This document shows, piece by piece, positions 1-7,869 of a DNA stretch of 64,000 nucleotides. The translations under genes and the position numbers were made by a program. The notes beneath the pieces are model-generated. The model searched no databases. It saw only the letters and a list, made by a program, of their open reading frames with translations, and was not told the origin of the DNA. The first letter of the stretch is position 1. The number at the start of each line of letters is the position of its first letter. The DNA lies in contig NZ_SPQQ01000014.1 in NCBI RefSeq assembly GCF_004766045.1, positions 31,951-95,950 of the forward strand. Reading direction: 5' to 3'. The DNA is from Desulfosporosinus fructosivorans (GTDB lineage Bacteria > Bacillota > Desulfitobacteriia > Desulfitobacteriales > Desulfitobacteriaceae).

Positions 1-49
1 CGAAGGAATAACGGAGAAAGAGACCTATTAATGATTTATAAATTACTAT

Positions 50-97
50 AACTAAAGACAAATCCCGGTTGCTTGCAACCGGGATTTGTCTTTAGTT
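50..97. terminator. Perfect 23-bp inverted repeat, probable bidirectional terminator
   Basis: Two 23-nt arms (50-72 and 75-97) are exact reverse complements with a 2-nt centre, so the RNA would fold into a very long hairpin with a 4-nt loop. The arm ends are A/T-rich, giving U-rich tails on both strands. It probably ends a gene lying to the left of the window and insulates it from glutamine synthetase on the right. Confidence 0.7.
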
Positions 98-126
98 AAG
101 GAGAGTTTTGAACATTCGTCCAATAG

Positions 127-160
127 GTGAGACACCGATTTCTACAAGCGGGTGTCTCAC
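127..160. terminator. 10-bp stem-loop downstream of glutamine synthetase
   Basis: GTGAGACACC (127-136) pairs with GGTGTCTCAC (151-160) across a 14-nt loop. It lies about 60 nt past the stop codon of the minus-strand glutamine synthetase gene. There is no clear U-run on the minus side, so termination is inferred from position and stem strength only. Confidence 0.4.
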
Positions 161-216
161 TATCTTACTGTAAGGTTTCGAAGTCTCTACGTTCAAACTT
201 AGTTGAACGAGTTTTA

Positions 217-2310
217 CTAAAGCATAAATAACATTTGTGCATAGGTGGGAAGTGGCCAAATGTCAGCGTCAATAATTGTTTCCAGCTTATCGCCATCATG
301 CCGAAGGGCTTCCATAGCTTTGAAAACGACATCTCGATAATAAACACCGTGTTCATAGGCATCATTTGTCATAGCATTAGCTACTTGAACGTCTTCTTCT
401 AGAGTGGTTAAGTTTGCTTTCAAGGAAACAAGGGTCGAGCAGAGAGCGTTCAGAAGCTCTTCTTGAACCGATACATCTGCAGCGCTGGACGCAGATTTAA
501 TGGCAATGATGGAATTCGCTAGTTGAGTAGAGTACTTTATAGCCGCTGGAATAATTTGATGTTGGGCCATGTCGATCATGGTTAGGGCCTCAATGTTAAT
601 CTGTTTGGAATATTGTTCTAAATTTATTTCATAACGAGATTCTAGTTCTGTTCGGTTCAATACTTTGTGTTTTTCATACAAGTCGATCGTAGACTGGCGC
701 ATAAGAACAAGCGCAGCATCAACGGTGGAGGAGATATTAGGGAGTCCACGTTTAGCGGCTTCTTCAACCCACTCTTCAGAATATCCGTTGCCATCAAAGA
801 GGATTCGCTTGTGATTCTTAGCGGTTTCTTTAAGGATTTCTTGAAGGGTTTGATCGAAGTCGGTTGCTTGTTCTAGACGATCAGCAAATTGAGAGAGGAC
901 CTCAGCGATAATTAAATTAAGAACAACGTTAGGGCCAGAGATTGACTGAGAGGAAGCAACCATTCTAAATTCGAATTTATTTCCGGTAAAAGCGAAGGGC
1001 GAGGTGCGGTTGCGATCCGTTGAATCTTTACGGAATGCGGGCAGTGTTTTAACTCCGCTGGCAGATTTTTCTCCTTGAAGGGAGCGGCTGAGTCCTCCAT
1101 TTTGAAGTTGGGAAAAAATATCAGTGAGTTGATCACCCAGGAAAATGGAGATAATGGCAGGCGGTGCTTCATTGGCACCTAGACGGTGGTCGTTACCAGG
1201 GTTAGCAGCAGAAACTCGAAGTAACTCAGCATAATCATCAACAGCTTTAACAACTGCACATATTATCGTCAGGAATTGGAAATTTTCATGAGGGGTAGGG
1301 CCGGGGTCGAGGAGGTTATGCCCATCGTCTGTCGACATAGACCAGTTATTATGTTTACCTGAACCGTTAACTCCAGCAAAGGGTTTTTCATGAAGCAAGC
1401 AAACCATATCATGTCGGAGGGCCACTTTTTTCATGCTGTCCATGACAAGTTGGTTATGGTCGGTGGCAATATTTGTTGTTCCAAATATGGGTGCTAGTTC
1501 AAACTGTCCAGGAGCCACTTCGTTATGCTGAGTTTTGGCAAGAACTCCGAGCTTCCACAATTCCATATTTAATTCATGCATAAAGGCGGCTACACGAGTT
1601 TTAAGGCTTCCAAAGTAATGATCCTCTAGTTCTTGGCCTTTAGGAGGCATAGCTCCAAATAGTGTTCGACCAGTGAGCATAAGGTCCATTCGTTTATCAA
1701 ATAATTTTTTGTCTACAAGAAAATACTCTTGCTCTGCTCCAACCGTACTAGTGACACGAGTAGTTGATGTATTGCCGAACAGACGTAAGAGACGTAAGGC
1801 TTGTTTGGAGAGCGTCTGCATAGAGCGAAGAAGAGGAGTTTTTTTGTCGAGCGCTTCTCCAGTATAAGAGTAGAAAGCTGTGGGGATACATAAAGTTAAG
1901 GTGCCAGCATCTTCTTTTAGAAAAGCAGGAGAGGTGCAGTCCCAAGCGGTATAGCCTCTTGCTTCAAATGTAGCGCGAAGTCCTCCACTAGGGAAGGAGG
2001 AAGCATCAGGCTCACCCTGAATCAATTCCTTACCGGAAAATTCCATAGCTACTAGGCCGTGTTTCGTAGGGGAGATAAAGGAATCGTGCTTCTCAGCAGT
2101 GATTCCAGTCAGTGGTTGGAACCAGTGGGTAAAATGCGTCGCTCCCTTTTCAATCGCCCAATCTTTCATAGCGTTGGCTACTATTTCAGCGACACCAGGA
2201 TCAAGTGGGAGTCCCTCTTCGATCGTCTTAGTCAAGGATTTGTAAGTTGTTTTCGGTAAACGTTCTCTCATTACAGCTTCATTAAAAACGTTTTCTCCAA
2301 AGATTTTCAT
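217..2310 (-). CDS. glnN: Type III glutamine synthetase
   Basis: Makes glutamine from glutamate, ammonium and ATP in the cytoplasm. The 697 residues fit the GSIII family, which is much longer than the roughly 450-residue GSI. The start MKIFGENVFNEAVMRERLP is typical of GSIII. The catalytic barrel follows, with EQEYFLVD near residue 195, the ATP/glutamate-site segment KHNNWSMSTDDGH near 320, and NPGNDHRLGANEAPPA near 372. The stop is TAG followed directly by TAA. The gene is divergent from the response regulator at 2663 and has a Shine-Dalgarno AAAGGGG just upstream. A leader hairpin at 2384-2410 may regulate it. Family assignment is secure; regulation is inferred. Confidence 0.95.
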   Translation of the reverse strand: MKIFGENVFNEAVMRERLPKTTYKSLTKTIEEGLPLDPGVAEIVANAMKDWAIEKGATHFTHWFQPLTGITAEKHDSFISPTKHGLVAMEFSGKELIQGEPDASSFPSGGLRATFEARGYTAWDCTSPAFLKEDAGTLTLCIPTAFYSYTGEALDKKTPLLRSMQTLSKQALRLLRLFGNTSTTRVTSTVGAEQEYFLVDKKLFDKRMDLMLTGRTLFGAMPPKGQELEDHYFGSLKTRVAAFMHELNMELWKLGVLAKTQHNEVAPGQFELAPIFGTTNIATDHNQLVMDSMKKVALRHDMVCLLHEKPFAGVNGSGKHNNWSMSTDDGHNLLDPGPTPHENFQFLTIICAVVKAVDDYAELLRVSAANPGNDHRLGANEAPPAIISIFLGDQLTDIFSQLQNGGLSRSLQGEKSASGVKTLPAFRKDSTDRNRTSPFAFTGNKFEFRMVASSQSISGPNVVLNLIIAEVLSQFADRLEQATDFDQTLQEILKETAKNHKRILFDGNGYSEEWVEEAAKRGLPNISSTVDAALVLMRQSTIDLYEKHKVLNRTELESRYEINLEQYSKQINIEALTMIDMAQHQIIPAAIKYSTQLANSIIAIKSASSAADVSVQEELLNALCSTLVSLKANLTTLEEDVQVANAMTNDAYEHGVYYRDVVFKAMEALRHDGDKLETIIDADIWPLPTYAQMLFML

Positions 2311-2383
2311 TATTTTATTACCCCTTTCATGATTTCAAAATCAATTACACTCAATTTACCCCAAAAGAAACAAAAAGACCCCC

Positions 2384-2410
2384 CTTAAAGATTATTTCCA
2401 AATCTTTAAG
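2384..2410 (-). promoter_or_regulatory. Leader hairpin with U-rich tail upstream of glnN
   Basis: On the minus strand a perfect 10-bp stem (CTTAAAGATT / AATCTTTAAG, 7-nt loop) is followed by GGGGGTCTTTTTG, about 70 nt before the glnN start codon. This looks like an intrinsic terminator inside the 5' leader, so attenuation is possible. No antiterminator partner was worked out. Confidence 0.4.
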
Positions 2411-2577
2411 AAGCGCCATTGCTTCATTTCAATATAGTCAAGATTATCACTTTATAAGCCTACTGACAAGAAAAATATTTCAAGTATACAATATTTTAGA
2501 CATAGATAACCTAAATATTTATAAGAATTTAAATATTTAATTGTTTATCATTTTATATAGAAGGAATTGTAAATAAA

Positions 2578-2606
2578 TTGACGAATTATTATGTGAATGA
2601 TATGAC
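2578..2606 (+). promoter_or_regulatory. Predicted sigma-A promoter of the response regulator gene
   Basis: TTGACG, a 17-nt spacer, then TATGAC. Transcription would begin near 2613, which sits on the first possible Shine-Dalgarno (2613-2618). This favours the downstream ATG at 2663 as the real start. Confidence 0.5.
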
Positions 2607-2662
2607 GTTAATAGGAGGTATTATAGCGTATGCAATATGGTTCATCAGGGGAGGATGACATT

Positions 2663-3358
2663 ATGAATCATATTGACATGGTGCTAGTTGAAGATGATCC
2701 GATGGTCATGGCTGTGAACGAAGGATTTATCAAACGTATCGAAGGATTTAGTATTATAAGCACAGCCAGAACTGGTCAAGAAGCTATAACAATAATTCAG
2801 TCTTTAAGACCGCAATTAGTCATCCTAGATATTTATCTTCCCGATCTAGACGGGATTCAGGTTCTAAAGGAGATTCGGCGCCAAGGCATACCATCAGATG
2901 TAATTATGATTACAGCAGCTCAAGATGTTTCGACAGTGCAAGATGTCTTACGTTTCGGGGTTATTGATTATATCATTAAACCTTTTAAATTTGAGCGGAT
3001 TCAAGCAGCGCTGAATAATTACCAGTCTTACTATGAACAATTGCGAGATCGAGGAGAGATGAATCAGGAGGATTTAGACCGACTGATTAAGATTTCGACT
3101 GTTGGCGAAGTCGAATTTAATCTTAACAGAGAAGGATTGCCTAAGGGGTTACGTGAGATTACGTTACATAAAGTTTTCAATTATCTTAATGAGAAGCAGT
3201 TATGTCTTTCAGCAGAGGAGGTGGCCGAAGGACTAGGGCTAGCTAGGGTAACCGCTCGTCGTTACCTTGAATATCTAGAGAAAAGTGGAAAGATATTCCT
3301 AGAAACCCGGTATGGTTTTGTAGGCAGACCAATTAACAAATACAAGGTTAAACTATAG
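2663..3358 (+). CDS. CitB/DcuR-type response regulator (orphan)
   Basis: Two-component response regulator of 231 residues. The N-terminal receiver domain (about 1-120) has the acidic pair VEDDP, the phosphorylated Asp in VILDIYLPD, and IKPF near its end. The C-terminal part holds a helix-turn-helix (AEEVAEGLGLARVTARRYL) typical of the CitT/DcuR/MalR family, which usually controls citrate or C4-dicarboxylate transport. I chose ATG 2663 over ATG 2630 because GGGGAGG lies 8 nt upstream and the predicted promoter would otherwise overlap the first ribosome binding site. No sensor kinase is adjacent. The transporter at 3566 is the natural target candidate. The stop is TAG. Confidence 0.85.
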   Translation: MNHIDMVLVEDDPMVMAVNEGFIKRIEGFSIISTARTGQEAITIIQSLRPQLVILDIYLPDLDGIQVLKEIRRQGIPSDVIMITAAQDVSTVQDVLRFGVIDYIIKPFKFERIQAALNNYQSYYEQLRDRGEMNQEDLDRLIKISTVGEVEFNLNREGLPKGLREITLHKVFNYLNEKQLCLSAEEVAEGLGLARVTARRYLEYLEKSGKIFLETRYGFVGRPINKYKVKL

Positions 3359-3434
3359 GATACTTTCAATTCCCTCCATAATCACAAAAACAACTGTACA
3401 AAAAAAATGTAATCAAATAAATGTATTGCAAATC

Positions 3435-3449
3435 AATACCACCGGTATT
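3435..3449. promoter_or_regulatory. Operator-like dyad before the transporter gene
   Basis: AATACC-ACC-GGTATT, a perfect 6-bp dyad with a 3-nt centre, lies 117 nt before the transporter start. It could be the site of the neighbouring response regulator, but the sequence shows only the symmetry. Confidence 0.25.
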
Positions 3450-3565
3450 AAAATAAAAACATTCGGGTAGGGGTTGGACTACGTTGAATTCTTCCGTAGG
3501 AAGGGAGATATTGAACGGTAATTAATTATTCGAATATAAAAATGTAACAAAGGAGAAATGAAAAA

Positions 3566-4840
3566 ATGCAGGCGTATATTGCAATTGTTGTATTCCTTAT
3601 TGTTTATGCCTTAATACTCTCTGAAAAGATTCATCGTGCCATAGCTGCCTTACTCGGTGGAATGCTGCTCATTCTTTTGGGGGTAGTATCACAAGAAACG
3701 GCGATTCATCATATTGATTGGAATACGTTAGGACTTCTAGTCGGTATGATGATTGTGGTCGGTATTACGCGTCGAACAGGAGTCTTTGAGTATCTAGGAT
3801 TAAAAGCTGTCCGAGTGGCCAAGGGAGAACCAATTATGATCCTGATTGCCTTGGCAACGGTTACTGCAATGCTATCTGCATTACTAGATAATGTCACTAC
3901 AGTTTTACTGATTGTGCCGATCGTTTTTAGTGTTACGGATAAACTCAATTTGAACCCCATGCCCTTCTTGTTAAGCACAATATTCTCCAGTAATGTGGGT
4001 GGAACGGCTACTTTAATCGGAGATCCCCCCAATATTATGATCGGAAGTCAAACTCATTTGGGATTTATGGACTTTGCCATGAACTTAGCACCCGTAGTAT
4101 TGATCATCCATATCGCAATAATGGCCATTCTTTATTTCTTATATCGTCGTCAACTCCAAGTCACAGATGATCTTAAAGCGGAGATCATGAAAATTGACCC
4201 TATTCTGGCCATTAAAGATTATGTTCTTTTAAAAAAGAGTTTGTTCGTGCTTGGGCTTGTTTTACTGGGCTTCTTCACGCATCAGACCTTCCATTTAGAG
4301 TCAGCGACGATTGCTTTATCAGGTGGAGTCCTCTTGATGTTAATAACTAGAGAAGATCCAGAAGAAGTGCTATTAACGGTGGAATGGCCGACGATCTTCT
4401 TTTTCATTGGACTTTTCATTGTAGTCGGTGGTTTGATTGAGACGGGCTTAATAAAGGCGATGGCAGTCTGGGCAATTGATGCGACAGCTGGTAATTTTAC
4501 AATGGCAGGAATGTTGATCTTATGGTTTTCCGCTATTGCTTCAGCATTTGTGGATAACATCCCCTTTGTGGCCACTATGATCCCGTTGATCCATGAAATG
4601 GGTACTTTAGGAGGGATTTCTCCAACTGGATTAGAACCTCTTTGGTGGTCCCTAGCTTTGGGAGCGTGTTTAGGAGGGAATGGAACGATCATTGGCGCTT
4701 CAGCAAATGTAATTGTTGCGGGCATGGCTGAGAAAAATGGAGTCCATATTGGCTTTATAGCCTTTATGAAAACAGCGTTTCCGTTGATGTTAGTTTCTGT
4801 TTTTATCTCCATGCTTTATCTTTTGGCGTTTTATTTTTAA
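3566..4840 (+). CDS. ArsB/NhaD-superfamily anion or Na+/H+ transporter
   Basis: Integral membrane protein of 424 residues with 10-12 hydrophobic segments. Two homologous halves are visible. Each carries a DN-containing helix (LLDNVTTVLLIVPI near 113; FVDNIPFVATMIPL near 329) followed by a glycine-rich re-entrant loop (NVGGTATLIGDPPN near 145; GGNGTIIGASANV near 373). This duplicated layout is the signature of the ion-transporter superfamily that includes ArsB, NhaD and citrate/dicarboxylate carriers. Substrate cannot be read from sequence. The flanking CitB-type regulator, sdhCAB and malic enzyme make a C4-dicarboxylate plausible. A terminator follows at 4949. Confidence 0.8.
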   Translation: MQAYIAIVVFLIVYALILSEKIHRAIAALLGGMLLILLGVVSQETAIHHIDWNTLGLLVGMMIVVGITRRTGVFEYLGLKAVRVAKGEPIMILIALATVTAMLSALLDNVTTVLLIVPIVFSVTDKLNLNPMPFLLSTIFSSNVGGTATLIGDPPNIMIGSQTHLGFMDFAMNLAPVVLIIHIAIMAILYFLYRRQLQVTDDLKAEIMKIDPILAIKDYVLLKKSLFVLGLVLLGFFTHQTFHLESATIALSGGVLLMLITREDPEEVLLTVEWPTIFFFIGLFIVVGGLIETGLIKAMAVWAIDATAGNFTMAGMLILWFSAIASAFVDNIPFVATMIPLIHEMGTLGGISPTGLEPLWWSLALGACLGGNGTIIGASANVIVAGMAEKNGVHIGFIAFMKTAFPLMLVSVFISMLYLLAFYF

Positions 4841-4948
4841 GAAAGCTTTGGTGAGTATTCCCCCAAACATACATGAAAACTTATCTCAAGTTTAAGTGAA
4901 AGTTGTCTATTAAACCCCGAACTTCGAATTCTTGGTGGTTAATCTTTT

Positions 4949-4979
4949 AACCCCGATTCGATAGGCGGGGTTTATTTAT
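4949..4979 (+). terminator. Rho-independent terminator after the transporter
   Basis: AACCCCG (4949-4955) pairs with CGGGGTT (4966-4972), followed by TATTTATT. Confidence 0.7.
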
Positions 4980-5103
4980 TGTGTCTATGTAATTAAATAT
5001 ATTTCTAAAAATTATAATATATTTAAAGGAGATCGGCTAATCAATAAAGAATATTCTAATAATTGCAATAATAACCCAAGAAGCATGAGAAGGGGGTTAA
5101 ATA

Positions 5104-6804
5104 GTGGATCGGAAGGTACGAGTGGGTATAGTGGGCATGGGACGAGGGGGTTCGACAGTCTATAAAACCCTGCGTAGTATTGACCATATTGATATCAGTG
5201 TGGTCTGTGATCTTTTAGAACAGAATCCAGGGATGGAGATGGCAAGGGTAGACGGTGTAGCGACCTGTATGACTTTGAATGCCTTTTTAAACGTCCCCAA
5301 TCTCGATGTTATTATAGAAGCGACAGGTGACCCCATCGTACAAGAACAATTAGAACGAAATAAAGCAAAGACCAGTGCAATGGTGGAGGCCCAAGGGGCC
5401 AATCTTATGATGTACATTATAGAAGAAAAAGAAAAGCTGGCGGATATAAAACGTCTAAAAGGTGAACTGGATACTGTTTTGAACTCTGTTCAAGAAGCCA
5501 TTGAAGTCGCAGGCATTGATGGAGAGATTAAATATGTCAATCCGTCATTTAGTCGGGTTACTTCAATTCCAGCGAGTCAGCGGATTGGACACAATATTTT
5601 TGATGTTTCTCCCAATGGTGCGCTAGCGAGGTCTCTTAGGACACATGAACCGGTGTTCGCTCACAGGGCTCAAGTTGGTGGCTCGAATGTGGATGTAATT
5701 TCAAATGCATCCCCAATTGTCGTTGACGGGAAAATGGAAGGTGCAGTCGTGGTATTTCAGCCACTAACGGACATCTATAAATTGATGGAACAGTTGAAAG
5801 CGTCTAATCAAGTGATTGATGATTTGCAAAGCCGTATCAATCAAATCTCTACGAGTTCCTATACATTTGATGACCTGATTGGAAGCCATCCTGAATTTGA
5901 AAGTGCTTTGGATTTGGCTCGTAAAGCGGCGAAGAGTAACTCGACCATTCTCATTACAGGAGAATCAGGGACCGGAAAGGAATTATTTGCTCACGCCATC
6001 CATGGTACCAGTTTGCGCTTAGACAAGCCTTTTATCAAGGTAAACTGTGCAGCAATTCCAGAGACGTTACTAGAAAGTGAATTCTTTGGACATGAAAAGG
6101 GAGCTTTCACAGGAGCAGTGAAAACAAAGCTTGGAAAAATGGAGTTGGCAAATGGAGGGACGATTTTCTTAGATGAGATCGGAGATATGAACCCCTATTT
6201 ACAGGCCAAACTGCTTAGAGTATTACAAGAAATGGAATTCGAGCGAGTTGGAGGTACCCAGACTATCAAGGTAGATGTCCGCGTAATTGCAGCTACCAAC
6301 CGTAATTTACTTGAGTTGGCCAAAAGAGGAGATTTTCGCGAAGATCTCTATTATCGACTCAATGTTCTTGAATTGCGCTTACCACCCTTGCGCAAACATA
6401 AAGAGGATATTCCAGCGTATGTCCATTCCCTAATTGCAAAATTTAACCGCAAATTTGGTAAACACGTGATGGGTTTAACAAGCCAAGCAGAAGAACTGTT
6501 GATGCATTATGACTGGCCAGGAAACATAAGGGAACTACAGAATGTCTTGGAACGAGCCATAGTTACTGTCGAAGGGGAAATCGTTACCCATAAATCTATG
6601 CTCAATCTCGTAGATTCACAGACACCTTTGCTACAAGATCAGGTGGTAAGTGGAGAGATTATGCCTATCGAACAAATGGAAAAGCAGATGATCCGCCTGG
6701 CCATGAAGCGTTACGGCGACTCAGTCGAAGGAAAGAAGCAAGCCGCAAAAGCACTGAAAATATCCTTGGCCACACTTTATAACAAACTCAGAACAATGTC
6801 ATAG
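5104..6804 (+). CDS. Sigma-54 activator with N-terminal Rossmann-like domain and PAS domain
   Basis: Bacterial enhancer-binding protein of 566 residues. Residues 1-110 look like a nucleotide-binding Rossmann fold: GIVGMGRGGSTV is a GxGxxG-type loop after the first strand, and DVIIEATGDP resembles NAD(P)-dehydrogenase strands. A short coiled stretch and a PAS domain (about 118-235) follow. The AAA+ domain (about 255-490) has Walker A GESGTGKE, the sigma-54 contact loop GAFTGA and Walker B IFLDEIGD. A Fis-type helix-turn-helix (KKQAAKALKISLATLYNKL) ends the protein. GTG start with GAAGGGGG upstream. The sdhCAB genes start 337 bp downstream behind a perfect -24/-12 promoter, so they are the likely target. 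The signal may be NAD(H) or a related nucleotide (inference). Confidence 0.88.
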   Translation: MDRKVRVGIVGMGRGGSTVYKTLRSIDHIDISVVCDLLEQNPGMEMARVDGVATCMTLNAFLNVPNLDVIIEATGDPIVQEQLERNKAKTSAMVEAQGANLMMYIIEEKEKLADIKRLKGELDTVLNSVQEAIEVAGIDGEIKYVNPSFSRVTSIPASQRIGHNIFDVSPNGALARSLRTHEPVFAHRAQVGGSNVDVISNASPIVVDGKMEGAVVVFQPLTDIYKLMEQLKASNQVIDDLQSRINQISTSSYTFDDLIGSHPEFESALDLARKAAKSNSTILITGESGTGKELFAHAIHGTSLRLDKPFIKVNCAAIPETLLESEFFGHEKGAFTGAVKTKLGKMELANGGTIFLDEIGDMNPYLQAKLLRVLQEMEFERVGGTQTIKVDVRVIAATNRNLLELAKRGDFREDLYYRLNVLELRLPPLRKHKEDIPAYVHSLIAKFNRKFGKHVMGLTSQAEELLMHYDWPGNIRELQNVLERAIVTVEGEIVTHKSMLNLVDSQTPLLQDQVVSGEIMPIEQMEKQMIRLAMKRYGDSVEGKKQAAKALKISLATLYNKLRTMS

Positions 6805-7009
6805 CGGGGATGAATTTTAACAAGAATCTAATAATTAGAAGTTTTGACTACTAAATTCTATAAATTAGAAATTAGAGTGTGTCTTTTTGGGTTGAATTAA
6901 AAGTAGGGACTATTAATATAGTAATTTTCAGATGCTTTTTGCTAAAGATTAATTACCTGAAAGCCACTAATTACAGTGTATTTTCAGTATTTTTAATAAT
7001 TAACAGAAT

Positions 7010-7032
7010 ATATAGTTAATTTTAAACTATAT
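7010..7032. promoter_or_regulatory. Dyad overlapping the upstream edge of the sdh -24 element
   Basis: ATATAGTT (7010-7017) and AACTATAT (7025-7032) form a perfect 8-bp inverted repeat ending at the base before the conserved GG. A protein bound here would block sigma-54 polymerase, so a repressor site is possible. Confidence 0.35.
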
Positions 7033-7047
7033 GGCATAGAGCTTGCA
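7032..7047 (+). promoter_or_regulatory. Sigma-54 (-24/-12) promoter of sdhCAB
   Basis: TGGCAT-AGAGC-TTGCA matches the sigma-54 consensus TGGCAC-N5-TTGCW, with GG (7033-7034) and GC (7045-7046) exactly 10 nt apart. Transcription should start near 7058. That rules out any sdhC start codon inside the promoter and supports ATG 7142. Confidence 0.85.
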
Positions 7048-7141
7048 TATTCTATATTTTGAAAGCCGACTAGGAAAACGAATGGATCATTCCAATTCTA
7101 TGTTTGCCAAAAAGATGTTGAGAGGAGAGGACCAGAGATTT

Positions 7142-7750
7142 ATGAGTACGACACAAAAACCTTATCATTTTTTGATTCGTAGAGTCCATTCGTTATTAGG
7201 ACTCGTGCCCATCGGCCTTTTTTTGATGTTTCACATGTTTCTTAATTTAACCGCCCTTGGGGGGGGAGAACTGTATGACAAAGTAATTAGTACCATGCAA
7301 GATTTCCCAGCAATTTTTATCATTGAACTTGTCGTCATATTTATTCCGATTGCCATTCATGCCATCTATGGAACCTGGGTGGTCTATACCGGGCAAAGTA
7401 ATGTTTTGAGGTACAAGTACGCCCGGAATTGGTTTTATATTATCCAACGAATATCGGGTCTGTATACAGTATTCTTTATAGTTATTCACGTTTACCTTAT
7501 GCGTATTGGCGGAGAAGCAAATTTTGCAAGACTTTCAGAATTCCTCAACCAGCCTTTGGGATTGGTATTCTATACTTTTGGTGTATTGTTTGCAATTTTC
7601 CATTTTGTCAACGGCTTATGGGCTTTTGCGATCACGTGGGGTATCACAGTTGGGCCTCACTCCCAAAAAATATTGATGTATGCCTTAACCGCTGTGTTCA
7701 TACTTATATCGGCAATTGGTTTAGCAGATATTTCAGCCTTCTTAAAGTAG
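7142..7750 (+). CDS. sdhC: Succinate dehydrogenase/fumarate reductase cytochrome b558 subunit
   Basis: Membrane anchor of the complex, 202 residues, about five transmembrane helices, Bacillus SdhC type. The histidines expected to ligate two b hemes are present: H16 in RRVHSLLG, H31 in FLMFHMFLN, then His in AIHAIYG, VIHVYLM and IFHFVNG. The 15-residue spacing of the first two is what I recall for Bacillus. The diheme anchor passes electrons to or from menaquinone. The start at 7142 (MSTTQKPYH) gives the family N terminus, has GAGAGGAGAGG upstream, and respects the sigma-54 start site; a longer frame back to 7043 lies inside the promoter. First gene of sdhCAB. The stop is TAG. Confidence 0.92.
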   Translation: MSTTQKPYHFLIRRVHSLLGLVPIGLFLMFHMFLNLTALGGGELYDKVISTMQDFPAIFIIELVVIFIPIAIHAIYGTWVVYTGQSNVLRYKYARNWFYIIQRISGLYTVFFIVIHVYLMRIGGEANFARLSEFLNQPLGLVFYTFGVLFAIFHFVNGLWAFAITWGITVGPHSQKILMYALTAVFILISAIGLADISAFLK

Positions 7751-7869
7751 AAGGAGAATTTGAGGTCTCACTTGCATTTTCAGGAACGAGAAGTAGGACC
7801 TTAACGGATAAATAACTTTAAGCGATATTCAATAAAACTAAGAACAAAGAGTTTAGGAGGGTCAAGGGG

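Noticed and set aside
2630..2662. Upstream ATG as the start of the response regulator
   Set aside because: Its Shine-Dalgarno would coincide with the predicted transcription start, while ATG 2663 has a better-spaced site and the family N terminus.
7043..7141. Longer sdhC starting at TTG 7043
   Set aside because: This codon is part of the sigma-54 -12 element, upstream of the expected transcription start.
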